From contig PEZR01000014.1 of assembly GCA_002773975.1 (NCBI GenBank), forward strand, positions 1 through 5,435: a stretch of 5,435 bases of DNA, written 5' to 3'. Below the pieces are notes generated by a model, which made no database searches, was not told the origin of the DNA, and saw only the letters and a list, made by a program, of their open reading frames with translations. A program made the translations under genes and the position numbers. This DNA comes from Bdellovibrio sp. CG10_big_fil_rev_8_21_14_0_10_47_8. GTDB lineage: Bacteria > Bdellovibrionota > Bdellovibrionia > Bdellovibrionales > Bdellovibrionaceae. Positions 1 to 5,435 of the stretch are shown one piece after another (position 1 is the stretch's first letter; each line of letters begins with the position of its first letter).

Positions 1-329
1 CATCGGTTGGTGGAAATATTGATGTTCTCTTCTTTAATGATCGGAAAGCGACTGAGAATAGCATTGCCATGATGGCTCAGCGAAAAGACGGCATTTTTTC
101 CATAACTGTAATGGGGCCAAACAGTGTCCGCCAGAAACTCAAACTGAGCCTCCGTGGGCCACTGGGGAACGGCTTTGCGGAGCTGATGATTTTCACCAAC
201 GACTTCTTGTAGCAGCACGATATCGGCCTTGGTTTCTTGCAAAGCTTGTTTGATTGTGTGCAGAGTAAAATCCCATCCAGAGAAACTAAAACCCTTATGG
301 ATGTTGTAGCTGAGGACGCGGATTTTCAT
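1..329 (-). CDS. ybhP: YbhP-type endonuclease/exonuclease/phosphatase family protein (3' end outside window)
   Basis: This is the N-terminal 109 residues of an EEP-superfamily protein (the DNase I / exonuclease III / phosphodiesterase fold, a metal-dependent phosphoester hydrolase); the rest lies beyond the left edge. The protein opens with MKIRVLSYNIHKG, whose Asn is the usual first metal-site residue, followed by ADIVLLQEV, whose Glu is the conserved metal ligand. Further on come EFLADTVWPHYSYGKNAV and HHGNAILSRFPI, which match the E. coli YbhP pattern closely as I remember it. The catalytic His/Asp motifs (GDFN, SDH) would lie outside the window. The ATG overlaps the clsB stop as ATGA (329-326) and has no clear Shine-Dalgarno sequence, so translation is probably coupled to clsB. 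The true substrate of YbhP proteins is not established; pairing with a phospholipid synthase suggests a phosphodiester lipid or a membrane role, which is inference. Confidence 0.9.
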   Translation of the reverse strand, partial: MKIRVLSYNIHKGFSFSGWDFTLHTIKQALQETKADIVLLQEVVGENHQLRKAVPQWPTEAQFEFLADTVWPHYSYGKNAVFSLSHHGNAILSRFPIIKEENINISTNR

Positions 330-1483
330 ATCCAGTACCGAAACCAATAAGCAAGTCGGGCCAAAAAGTGTTGCACAAAGGTTGCTTTCCCAACATCGTT
401 CATCGTGATCTCGCGAGCATGGCGAATATCCTCATCCCATTGAACAATGAGTGGGTGTGTCCAATCAGGTTCCGTCAGTGCCACTTCGACCTCCAAATCA
501 TGAATGAGACTGCGATGGTTCAGATTGTGGGAGCCAACAGTCGCCCACTGATCCACCACTAAGGTTTTGGCATGGAGAACCCGATTTTGATACTCATAAA
601 TATGCACTCCCGCCTTTAAGAGTCGACGGTAAAGGTGACGTGATGCCCATTGAACGATCGGAACATCAGTCACTGCAGGCAGGCAAATGCCAACAAAAAC
701 CCCCCGTTCGGCAGCCCGAGTCAGAGAACGAAGAATCGAACGCCGAGGAACAAAATACGCATTGGTGATCAGAATTCGAGTTTTTGCATCCGCCATTCGA
801 CGATTGAGGTCACGAAGCAGGCGCACACGCCAGCGCATGGAAGAATTCAAACGAAGAGGTTTTTCGTGGACTTGTTTCAGGCTCCAGCGAACTCGGAGTA
901 ACTTTTTGGGCGATAGCAAAGAGAAAGTGCGAGCACTTCGCCAGGTATCGATACAGGCTCGATGTAAAACGGACAGGTCGGGGCCTTCGATGCAAACGCC
1001 GGTATCCCGCCAAGCTTTGGCGCCCATAAATTCTTTGGTGTGAACTTGGGAAATATTGAGGCTTCCAAGGAAGGCCTTTTTGTGATCGATGAGCACAATT
1101 TTCCGATGGTTGCGTTTGTTGATCCGTTTCACCAAGATCAGCAGGCGTCTCAGGGATTTCCACGAGATCTTTAACATAAAACCGGATCGAATGGGCAGGG
1201 GGTGGTAAATGCGAAACTGCAGATGACCATCATGGCAGATTTTTTTCAAACTCCAGATCCAGTTAAAACTGCCAACCCCATCGACCAAAATGCGCACGTG
1301 AACGCCTCGTTCTTGGGCAGCTTTGAGGGCAGTAAGGATGCGATGGCCAATGGGATCCAAATCAAAGATATAGGACTCGACGAAGATTTCTTTTTGTGAT
1401 TGTTGAATGGCCTTGATCACATCGCGAAAATATTCGTCGCCTGAAAAATAGATTTTATGGTGATTCCAAATGGACTTTGACAT
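326..1483 (-). CDS. clsB: Cardiolipin synthase, ClsB type (phospholipase D superfamily)
   Basis: A 385-residue phospholipase D superfamily protein with two HKD motifs. The first is HRKIVLID at residues 126-133 followed by GSLN (140-143); the second is HAKTLVVD at 304-311 followed by GSHNLN (317-322). ClsB enzymes join phospholipid head groups by transphosphatidylation to make cardiolipin at the cytoplasmic membrane. The start (IYFSGDEYFRDVIKAIQQSQ, then IFVESYIFDLDPIG) has the ClsB layout, lacking the two N-terminal transmembrane helices of ClsA; E. coli ClsB is about 413 residues. Between the N-terminal strand block and the first HKD, residues 100-122 form a basic, hydrophobic stretch that seems longer than in ClsB and could lie on the membrane. 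The C-terminus is aromatic (LAYWFRYWI), also membrane-friendly. The ATG at 1483-1481 has a weak GGGAAAG purine run upstream. The gene is divergent from the 1533 gene and overlaps ybhP. Exact lipid substrates cannot be read from the sequence. Confidence 0.9.
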   Translation of the reverse strand: MSKSIWNHHKIYFSGDEYFRDVIKAIQQSQKEIFVESYIFDLDPIGHRILTALKAAQERGVHVRILVDGVGSFNWIWSLKKICHDGHLQFRIYHPLPIRSGFMLKISWKSLRRLLILVKRINKRNHRKIVLIDHKKAFLGSLNISQVHTKEFMGAKAWRDTGVCIEGPDLSVLHRACIDTWRSARTFSLLSPKKLLRVRWSLKQVHEKPLRLNSSMRWRVRLLRDLNRRMADAKTRILITNAYFVPRRSILRSLTRAAERGVFVGICLPAVTDVPIVQWASRHLYRRLLKAGVHIYEYQNRVLHAKTLVVDQWATVGSHNLNHRSLIHDLEVEVALTEPDWTHPLIVQWDEDIRHAREITMNDVGKATFVQHFLARLAYWFRYWI

Positions 1484-1505
1484 CGATGCTTTCCCAGAGT
1501 CAAAT
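1477..1505 (+). promoter_or_regulatory. Sigma-70-like promoter for the secreted subtilase-like gene
   Basis: A perfect -35 hexamer TTGACA (1477-1482) lies exactly 17 bp from TCAAAT (1500-1505), which matches 4 of 6 bases of TATAAT. Transcription would start near 1511-1514, giving a leader of about 20 nt that contains the ribosome binding site at 1519-1526. The -35 box overlaps the clsB start codon on the other strand. The motifs are seen directly; activity is inferred. Confidence 0.55.
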
Positions 1506-1532
1506 AAGACAGTAAACCGGTGAGGGTATTAA
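1504..1532 (-). promoter_or_regulatory. Possible weak promoter for clsB-ybhP
   Basis: On the minus strand TTAATA (1532-1527, 4 of 6 to TTGACA) is 17 bp from TCTTAT (1509-1504, 4 of 6 to TATAAT). The start would be near 1497, leaving a leader of about 14 nt with a GGGAAAG purine run before the clsB ATG. Its -10 overlaps the -10 of the plus-strand promoter. Matches this weak occur by chance, so this is tentative. Confidence 0.25.
1519..1526 (+). promoter_or_regulatory. Ribosome binding site supporting the ATG at 1533
   Basis: GGTGAGGG lies 6 nt before the ATG at 1533 and is the clearest Shine-Dalgarno-like sequence in the window. It supports this start and the full hydrophobic leader of the encoded protein. 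Confidence 0.6.
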
Positions 1533-2270
1533 ATGAAGACATTTTTTGGAAACTGGATGACCCAGGTTTGGATCCTTCTCGTTGCGGTATTTCTGGGTTG
1601 TTGTTTGGGCTGCTTTTCCACTCTGTGGGCCAGTTCCAATGCTTTCCTGACGACGCCGATATCCGTGGCGGTGATCTCGGCAGAGTCTCGGGCTGATTAC
1701 GAAACCCGCATCGCACCGCTGATGAAAGAGCAAATGAAGACCTGCTCTTCCTGTTCGATACAAAACCTCACCCCCTATACCAAAGATGGACAGTTCTCAT
1801 TGGCGACTTTGCCGGCTCAAATCGAGGCGGCTAGATCTTCGTCGAGCTTTCTGTTTCTCAATTGGAACGCAAAGTCGACAGCGGAGACCAAGCCAGTGGT
1901 GGAGGTCTTAAAAAAAATCGTACAGTCCGGTATGGTTGTTGTGGCCTCTGCCGGCGTGGCTCGAGGATCTGAGCCCACACTTCCGTTGAGCCGAACCGTG
2001 GTCGGCGAGGTTCATGGGATTGTGATTATTGGTGAACTTGGTGAGAAAGAACGGCTCTTTTCTCAGAGCTATTTTGGACCGGAAATGTTAACTGCTGTGA
2101 AGCCTCCTAGGGAGTTTATTGGGCAGGGTTTTGCACCTCTGTTTTTTGCTTCAAAGTTGGCCGCACAGTGGAATAAAAAAACTGGGGCTGATTGGCTGAC
2201 TCATTTTCAAAGCACCAAAGCCAAGGTTCGTCGTATTTGGCCTGGTCTTGATGACTTTTTTGGCCGCTAA
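1533..2270 (+). CDS. Exported protein with degenerate subtilisin-like (S8) fold, probably not a protease
   Basis: A 245-residue protein with an N-terminal export signal: one Lys, then a hydrophobic core at about residues 12-28, with possible signal peptidase I cleavage near LWA-S (33/34). Cysteines at 23, 24 and 27 do not form a good lipobox, although a lipoprotein is not excluded. The mature part follows the order of a subtilase: ISVAVIS (43-49) where S8 proteins have VAVID; SSFLFLNWNA (104-113) for the VINMSLG strand; VVVASAGVARG (135-145) for VVVAAAGNxG; LFSQSYFGPEMLTAVKPP (175-192) for the FSNYGPxxDVxAPG segment; and GQGFAP (197-202) for GTSMAxP. All catalytic positions are changed: Asp to Ser, oxyanion Asn to Val, nucleophile Ser to Gly, and there is no His before residue 161. 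The family similarity is my reading of the pattern; the inactive state follows if it is right. A role as a binding or scaffold protein in the periplasm or outside the cell is inference. Two cysteines (71, 74) form a CSSC motif. Confidence 0.55.
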   Translation: MKTFFGNWMTQVWILLVAVFLGCCLGCFSTLWASSNAFLTTPISVAVISAESRADYETRIAPLMKEQMKTCSSCSIQNLTPYTKDGQFSLATLPAQIEAARSSSSFLFLNWNAKSTAETKPVVEVLKKIVQSGMVVVASAGVARGSEPTLPLSRTVVGEVHGIVIIGELGEKERLFSQSYFGPEMLTAVKPPREFIGQGFAPLFFASKLAAQWNKKTGADWLTHFQSTKAKVRRIWPGLDDFFGR

Positions 2271-2276
2271 GATTCA

Positions 2277-2316
2277 TCGCCAAAATAAGGGTTGACCCCT
2301 TTCGGGTTCTTGGCGA
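2277..2316. promoter_or_regulatory. Dyad in the 59-bp intergenic gap (possible operator or leader hairpin)
   Basis: A 7-bp perfect inverted repeat, TCGCCAA (2277-2283) and TTGGCGA (2310-2316), encloses a smaller 5-bp stem, AAGGG (2287-2291) with CCCTT (2297-2301). No U-tract follows on the plus strand (the next bases are AAAATATT), so it is a poor intrinsic terminator. It spans the candidate -35 box at 2292-2297, which fits an operator or an attenuating hairpin better. Function is not shown by the sequence. Confidence 0.35.
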
Positions 2317-2321
2317 AAAAT
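2292..2321 (+). promoter_or_regulatory. Candidate promoter giving a leaderless transcript of the 2330 gene
   Basis: TTGACC (2292-2297, 5 of 6 to consensus) is followed after 18 bp by AAAAAT (2316-2321, 4 of 6 to TATAAT). Transcription would begin around 2328-2330, at the ATG itself. The region before the ATG has no Shine-Dalgarno sequence, which agrees with a leaderless message. The -10 match is weak and the gene could instead be read through from the 1533 gene. Confidence 0.3.
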
Positions 2322-2329
2322 ATTCGTCT

Positions 2330-3664
2330 ATGAGTTTACCCTATCACGCCATCCGACAGCTGAAAAAAGACCCCTCAAGTCCTTCTGAGGCATCGTCACA
2401 TCCTGAGATTTTTAAAAAGGGCGATGTGTTGGTGCTTTTTGGTGAATTGTTTAACCGAGGCTACGCCAATGGTTTGGTTGAAGAGGCCGAGAAGCGGGGA
2501 ATGACCATTGTTCGGTCCACCGTGGGTCGTCGAGACAGGGACGGTGTTCTTCGTGCTTTGACGGATGAAGAAGCAGCCCAGGTGCCAAAACCATTCATCA
2601 ATATTCCCCTCGAAGCAGGTTTTGATTTGGAGCTTGATGATCAGGGATTGTCCCCAGTTGATCGCATCAAGGATGTGAAACTCTCGGAATGGGAGTCTGT
2701 TCAACTGGATCGATCTTCTTTGGAAGTATCACTGAAAAAAGGTCGAGAGCGTTTCGGCCAACAAGTGAAATCATACATGAAAGAACTTGAGCAATACATC
2801 CCACCAGGGGCGAATGTTCTTTTTGCTCACCTGATGGCCGGTGGCGTTCCTCGGGCGAAAATCATCATGCCGTTGATGAATCGGTCCGTGAAGGGAACGG
2901 GTGATCGGTTTCTTTCCAGCGAAAAATTTTGGAACTCATCGATGGGACAACTTTGTTCCATGAGTTTTTATGAAGTCTCCGCCGAGACTTTTTCTTTCCT
3001 GCTTCAAGAGAGTGGAGAGCTCCGAGAAAAAATTAAAAAACAAGGTGGTCGATCAGCTTACGTGGCCTATGGCTATCACGGGACCGAGGTCCTTGTTGGC
3101 CAAAACTACCTATGGCAGTCCTATAGCCCCTATGTGCAGGGGTGGGCCAAGAAAAGACTGGAAGACTATTCCAGAGAGTGGAGCCACAAAGGTGTAAAAA
3201 CCTGCGTGTACAATTGTCCTGAGATCTTGACCAACTCGAGCGCTATTTTTTCTGGCGTGGAGGTGTCGCTCTATCCGTTGTTGGGGGCAATTCGTAAAGA
3301 AGGGGCTCAGTCGGTTCAGGGGAAAAAAACCATCGAGGCCTGTATGTCTTTGCTAAAGCCAGAGCACACGATGGATGACATGTTAAACTATACACAAACT
3401 TATCTGATGTCGGATTTGATCCGAAGCCATTGTGATTTCGAGAAATGGCCGCAACACAACTCCAAAGATCAGCTGGAAAAAATGTTGGCGGCTTCAGATT
3501 ATTTGCGGGATATGCACAGAGATTCCAAACAAGCGCTGACTTCCCCGCTGAGTGAAGTGGTTCTAGAAGCCTGTGGGAAGGTAATTCTGGCTGATGCCCT
3601 GGCGCCGGAAGCTCCCGTATCTTGGATCAATCATGATCTTGTAGCCAAAATCCATGTCCGTTGA
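2330..3664 (+). CDS. Large divergent FabI-like short-chain dehydrogenase/reductase homologue
   Basis: A 444-residue, apparently cytoplasmic protein that I do not recognise by name. Its order of motifs follows the NAD(P)-binding enoyl reductases of the FabI type. DVLVLFGELFNRGYANGLVE (32-51) fits the first Rossmann strand and glycine loop with G-x5-G-x-A-x-G spacing, where FabI has G-x5-S-x-A-x-G. ANVLFAHLMAGG (161-172) fits the strand-4 region. YVAYGYHGTEVL (244-255) resembles FabI SYLGAERAI, with Tyr249 at the FabI second-tyrosine position. Tyr268 and Lys275 have the FabI Tyr-x6-Lys spacing, and GVKTCVYNCPEILTNSSAIF (288-307) parallels the GVRVNAISAGPIRTLAA strand. FabI has about 260 residues. 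The extra length lies in an acidic, coiled-coil-prone insertion at about 63-158 and a C-terminal extension from about 320. The usual Pro-Gly after the Asn motif reads Cys-Pro-Glu. The substrate is unknown, and activity may be lost or altered. The ATG has no ribosome binding site and no upstream in-frame start in the gap. The 3' end overlaps the RNase Z gene by 11 bp. Confidence 0.5.
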   Translation: MSLPYHAIRQLKKDPSSPSEASSHPEIFKKGDVLVLFGELFNRGYANGLVEEAEKRGMTIVRSTVGRRDRDGVLRALTDEEAAQVPKPFINIPLEAGFDLELDDQGLSPVDRIKDVKLSEWESVQLDRSSLEVSLKKGRERFGQQVKSYMKELEQYIPPGANVLFAHLMAGGVPRAKIIMPLMNRSVKGTGDRFLSSEKFWNSSMGQLCSMSFYEVSAETFSFLLQESGELREKIKKQGGRSAYVAYGYHGTEVLVGQNYLWQSYSPYVQGWAKKRLEDYSREWSHKGVKTCVYNCPEILTNSSAIFSGVEVSLYPLLGAIRKEGAQSVQGKKTIEACMSLLKPEHTMDDMLNYTQTYLMSDLIRSHCDFEKWPQHNSKDQLEKMLAASDYLRDMHRDSKQALTSPLSEVVLEACGKVILADALAPEAPVSWINHDLVAKIHVR

Positions 3665-4496
3665 GGCCGGTAGCGCCTGGGAGCATGGTGGGATCCAATA
3701 CTGGGGCTTGAGTTTGTCAGGAATTCGAACCAGCTTGGCTTTGCCCCAGCACCATCTTTGTTTTGATGTGGCACAAGGTTTTCCATTTGTCCTGCATCTA
3801 AAGAAGTATTTTATCACCCATGGGCATTTGGATCACGCTGCGGGAATTCCCTATATCATTTCCCAAAAGGCGATGCACAACGAGCCTTCTCCAGATTTTT
3901 ACCTGCCCCCATCCTTGCTTGAACCGATGACCGAGATGATGAGAATTTGGGAAAAGATCGAGGGACATCAGTACCGATTTCAGTTTCATCCGGTGGCGGC
4001 CGGGCAAAGCATTGAGCTGAATCAGCAATATGAGGTCCGGGTGTTTCCGACGGTTCATCGAATTGAATCCTTCGGTTACTCGTTGGTGCATAAAAATAAA
4101 AAACTGAAAACAGAATTTAAGAACCTCTCCCAAGCTGAGCTTGCGGCGCTTCGTCGAGAGGGCCGTGAGATTCAAGATCAGGTGGAAAGTATTCAGTGTT
4201 CCTTTACCGGGGATACTCAAATTGAGTTTTTGGACTTAGCGCCGGAAGTGAGAAAATCAAAGGTTCTGTTTCTAGAGGCCACCTATTTTGATGACAAGAA
4301 ATCCGTTGAGCATGCCCGGAAATGGGGACACACCCACTTGGATGAAATCATTCCTAGGCTTTCGCAGTTGGAATGTGAAAAAATTGTCTTGATTCATTTG
4401 TCCAGTCGCTACACCACGAGCGAAGCCTTAAAAATTCTAAAGGCTCGGATCCCTCGAGAATACCAAGGCCGAGTTATTCTTTTTCCTGGACGTTGA
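3654..4496 (+). CDS. RNase Z-type metallo-beta-lactamase-fold hydrolase (plant TRZ1-like tRNase Z)
   Basis: A 280-residue protein with the complete RNase Z metal site. It has THGHLDH (55-61: His56, His58, Asp60, His61), His135 in FPTVHRIESFGY, Asp187 in FTGDT, EAT (208-210, the HEAT-motif Glu), HTH (226-228) and His248 in LIHLSSRY. RNase Z is the endonuclease that removes tRNA 3' trailers, using two zinc ions. The start (IQYWGLSLSGIRTSLALP), the VEHARKWGHTHLDEI segment and the linker KKLKTEFKNLSQAELAALRR resemble Arabidopsis TRZ1 as I remember it. The long exosite arm with a Gly-Pro motif seen in B. subtilis RNase Z is absent. The ATG at 3654 lacks a Shine-Dalgarno sequence and overlaps the end of the upstream gene, so coupled translation is likely. 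The gene ends in a 23-bp tail-to-tail overlap with the next gene. Another RNA or small-molecule phosphodiesterase role within this fold cannot be ruled out. Confidence 0.8.
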   Translation: MSVEAGSAWEHGGIQYWGLSLSGIRTSLALPQHHLCFDVAQGFPFVLHLKKYFITHGHLDHAAGIPYIISQKAMHNEPSPDFYLPPSLLEPMTEMMRIWEKIEGHQYRFQFHPVAAGQSIELNQQYEVRVFPTVHRIESFGYSLVHKNKKLKTEFKNLSQAELAALRREGREIQDQVESIQCSFTGDTQIEFLDLAPEVRKSKVLFLEATYFDDKKSVEHARKWGHTHLDEIIPRLSQLECEKIVLIHLSSRYTTSEALKILKARIPREYQGRVILFPGR

Positions 4497-5435
4497 GTTT
4501 TGGAGGCAAGACATACTGTCCTGGATAAGTTGGAAACCGAAACTGCATGTTCTCCGTCAGCTTCAACATGTCTCTATCGGCCTGGGCTGGATCGGCGCTG
4601 TCGGGCATTGACTGTGTACCTTGCAGGTATCCCATCGCTGATAGAAATTCGCTGGTTCCGCGAAGAGCCATGAAAAATGGTCGAGAGCTATTGGCGTTCG
4701 GATCCATCAGCTGAACGGTCGGAATACGTTGATTGAGAACATAGTAGGATTCTCGGAAGTTCAGACTTCGTTTGATCGGCTGGCCATCGCAAATCATCAG
4801 GCCCTTGGTGAGATCTGTGATTTTTTTGGAATTTTCCAGATCAGTTTTTAGAATGATCGATGTCGAAGACTTGGCTGTTTTTATCTGTTCGGGATTGAGA
4901 CGAACAATTAAACAGCGTTCGGATACTTTGGATTGCAATTGGAAATTCAAAGTCTCTTGAGTGAAGGGGAGCCCACTTTGAAAGCTCACTGATGAGGACT
5001 GCATTCGAGAATCACTTTGCTCTCGAGAGATCGAATATCCACCTTCGATAGCAAGTCCGCCAAAAATCATGGAACCAACTCCAAGCTCTCCGCCGACGCC
5101 AACGCTCAGCGAGTGCCTGAGATTTTCGCTGGTGGCATGGCTCAGTGAAAACATCGTATTGAAGCTCATTTCATGGTATTCGCCGGGGAGGTCCGCGACC
5201 TTGCGGGCATCTTTTAGAAAGAACCTCGTTTCGACATTGAAAAAATTAAAAAAGTTATTCGCATTCCTGTTGATCATCATGTTGCAATAGTTAGCCGCCA
5301 GCTTCGGCCGATTGGGGATCTTGTGGTCCTGAGGGATCATGTCTCCGAGGTACCACAGGCCACAGATCTTTTGCGCCAGAGATTTGGGAGGCGGTTCTCC
5401 CCCAAAGCTGTAGGACTTGTATCTTGAGTCATGGT
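4474..5435 (-). CDS. Unrecognised protein with glycine/serine-rich beta-prone middle (5' end outside window)
   Basis: The last 319 residues of a protein of unknown family. An ATG exists at 5340-5338, but the same frame runs on without a stop to the window edge and encodes ordinary protein-like sequence (for example KSLAQKICGLWYLGD), so that ATG is probably internal and the gene begins outside. Counting from that Met, residues 30-42 are rich in Phe and Asn. Residues 58-140 hold a glycine-rich run (VGVGGELGVGSMIFGG, 80-95), then IEGGYSISREQ, a serine-rich stretch and LNFQLQS, with hydrophobic and polar residues alternating as in beta hairpins. The C-terminal third is Pro/Asp-rich and ends in PGQYVLPPKLNVQEKE. 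No catalytic motif, transmembrane helix or C-terminal outer-membrane Phe signature is visible. It could be a surface or secreted beta-rich protein, but this is weak inference. Its promoter and any signal peptide are not in the window. Confidence 0.8.
   Translation of the reverse strand, partial: HDSRYKSYSFGGEPPPKSLAQKICGLWYLGDMIPQDHKIPNRPKLAANYCNMMINRNANNFFNFFNVETRFFLKDARKVADLPGEYHEMSFNTMFSLSHATSENLRHSLSVGVGGELGVGSMIFGGLAIEGGYSISREQSDSRMQSSSVSFQSGLPFTQETLNFQLQSKVSERCLIVRLNPEQIKTAKSSTSIILKTDLENSKKITDLTKGLMICDGQPIKRSLNFRESYYVLNQRIPTVQLMDPNANSSRPFFMALRGTSEFLSAMGYLQGTQSMPDSADPAQADRDMLKLTENMQFRFPTYPGQYVLPPKLNVQEKE

Noticed and set aside
687..1043. 118-residue plus-strand open frame rich in Arg
   Set aside because: It lies wholly inside clsB on the opposite strand, has low-complexity arginine-heavy composition and no ribosome binding site; it is a shadow of clsB.
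810..1163. 117-residue minus-strand open frame in another frame of clsB
   Set aside because: clsB has both HKD motifs intact in its own frame, so this is a frame shadow and not evidence of a frameshift.
1590..1616. Lipobox in the exported protein (Cys23 or Cys27)
   Set aside because: Position -3 is Phe or Cys rather than Leu/Val, and a normal signal peptidase I site exists just downstream; a lipoprotein call is not supported.
2277..2316. Intergenic dyad as an intrinsic terminator of the 1533 gene
   Set aside because: The stem is followed by an A-rich run rather than T residues, and the outer stem has a long 26-nt interior.
3798..4220. 140-residue minus-strand open frame
   Set aside because: It is entirely antisense to the RNase Z gene, whose metal-binding motifs are intact, and it has no family features.
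4485..4525. Repeated TCCTGGA near the convergent gene ends
   Set aside because: Two copies of a 7-mer are easily due to chance, and they form neither a hairpin nor a larger repeat.
5338..5340. ATG at 5340 as the real start of the right-hand gene
   Set aside because: The frame continues upstream for 31 more codons to the window edge with protein-like sequence and no stop, and no ribosome binding site precedes the ATG.

Overview
The window carries six protein-coding genes packed almost end to end, with no RNA gene, insertion sequence, CRISPR array or long non-coding stretch. The largest gene-free gap is 59 bp. GC content is near one half and the genes look chromosomal. The mix (a YbhP/ClsB pair, a secreted subtilase-like protein, divergent enzyme families, an unusual RNase Z) fits a Gram-negative bacterium, and I lean towards a Bdellovibrio-like lineage. 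That taxonomic guess rests on overall impression only, not on a marker gene.

Left block, minus strand (1-1483): a cardiolipin synthase of the ClsB type is followed, with an ATGA stop/start overlap, by a YbhP-type endonuclease/exonuclease/phosphatase protein that runs off the left edge. The same two families are neighbours in Escherichia coli (clsB/ybhO and ybhP), so this looks like a conserved membrane-lipid module with the gene order reversed.

Middle block, plus strand (1533-4496): a divergent start region of 49 bp separates clsB from three plus-strand genes. The first encodes a 245-residue exported protein that looks like a catalytically dead subtilisin fold. The second, after a 59-bp gap holding a dyad and a possible leaderless promoter, encodes a 444-residue protein that I do not know by name. 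Its sequence order matches a much enlarged, divergent short-chain dehydrogenase of the FabI (enoyl reductase) kind. The third overlaps the second by 11 bp and encodes a complete RNase Z-type metallo-beta-lactamase, closer in motif style to the short plant enzyme TRZ1 than to the ElaC/B. subtilis type. The overlap suggests coupled translation of the oxidoreductase-like protein and the RNase Z-like protein.

Right block, minus strand (4474-5435): the 3' part of an unrecognised gene converges on the RNase Z gene with a 23-bp tail-to-tail overlap. Its reading frame stays open to the window edge, so the gene is 5'-truncated by the window. It has a glycine-rich and then serine-rich, beta-prone middle.

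All family assignments come from reading motifs and from memory of family sequences; no alignment or database search was run.
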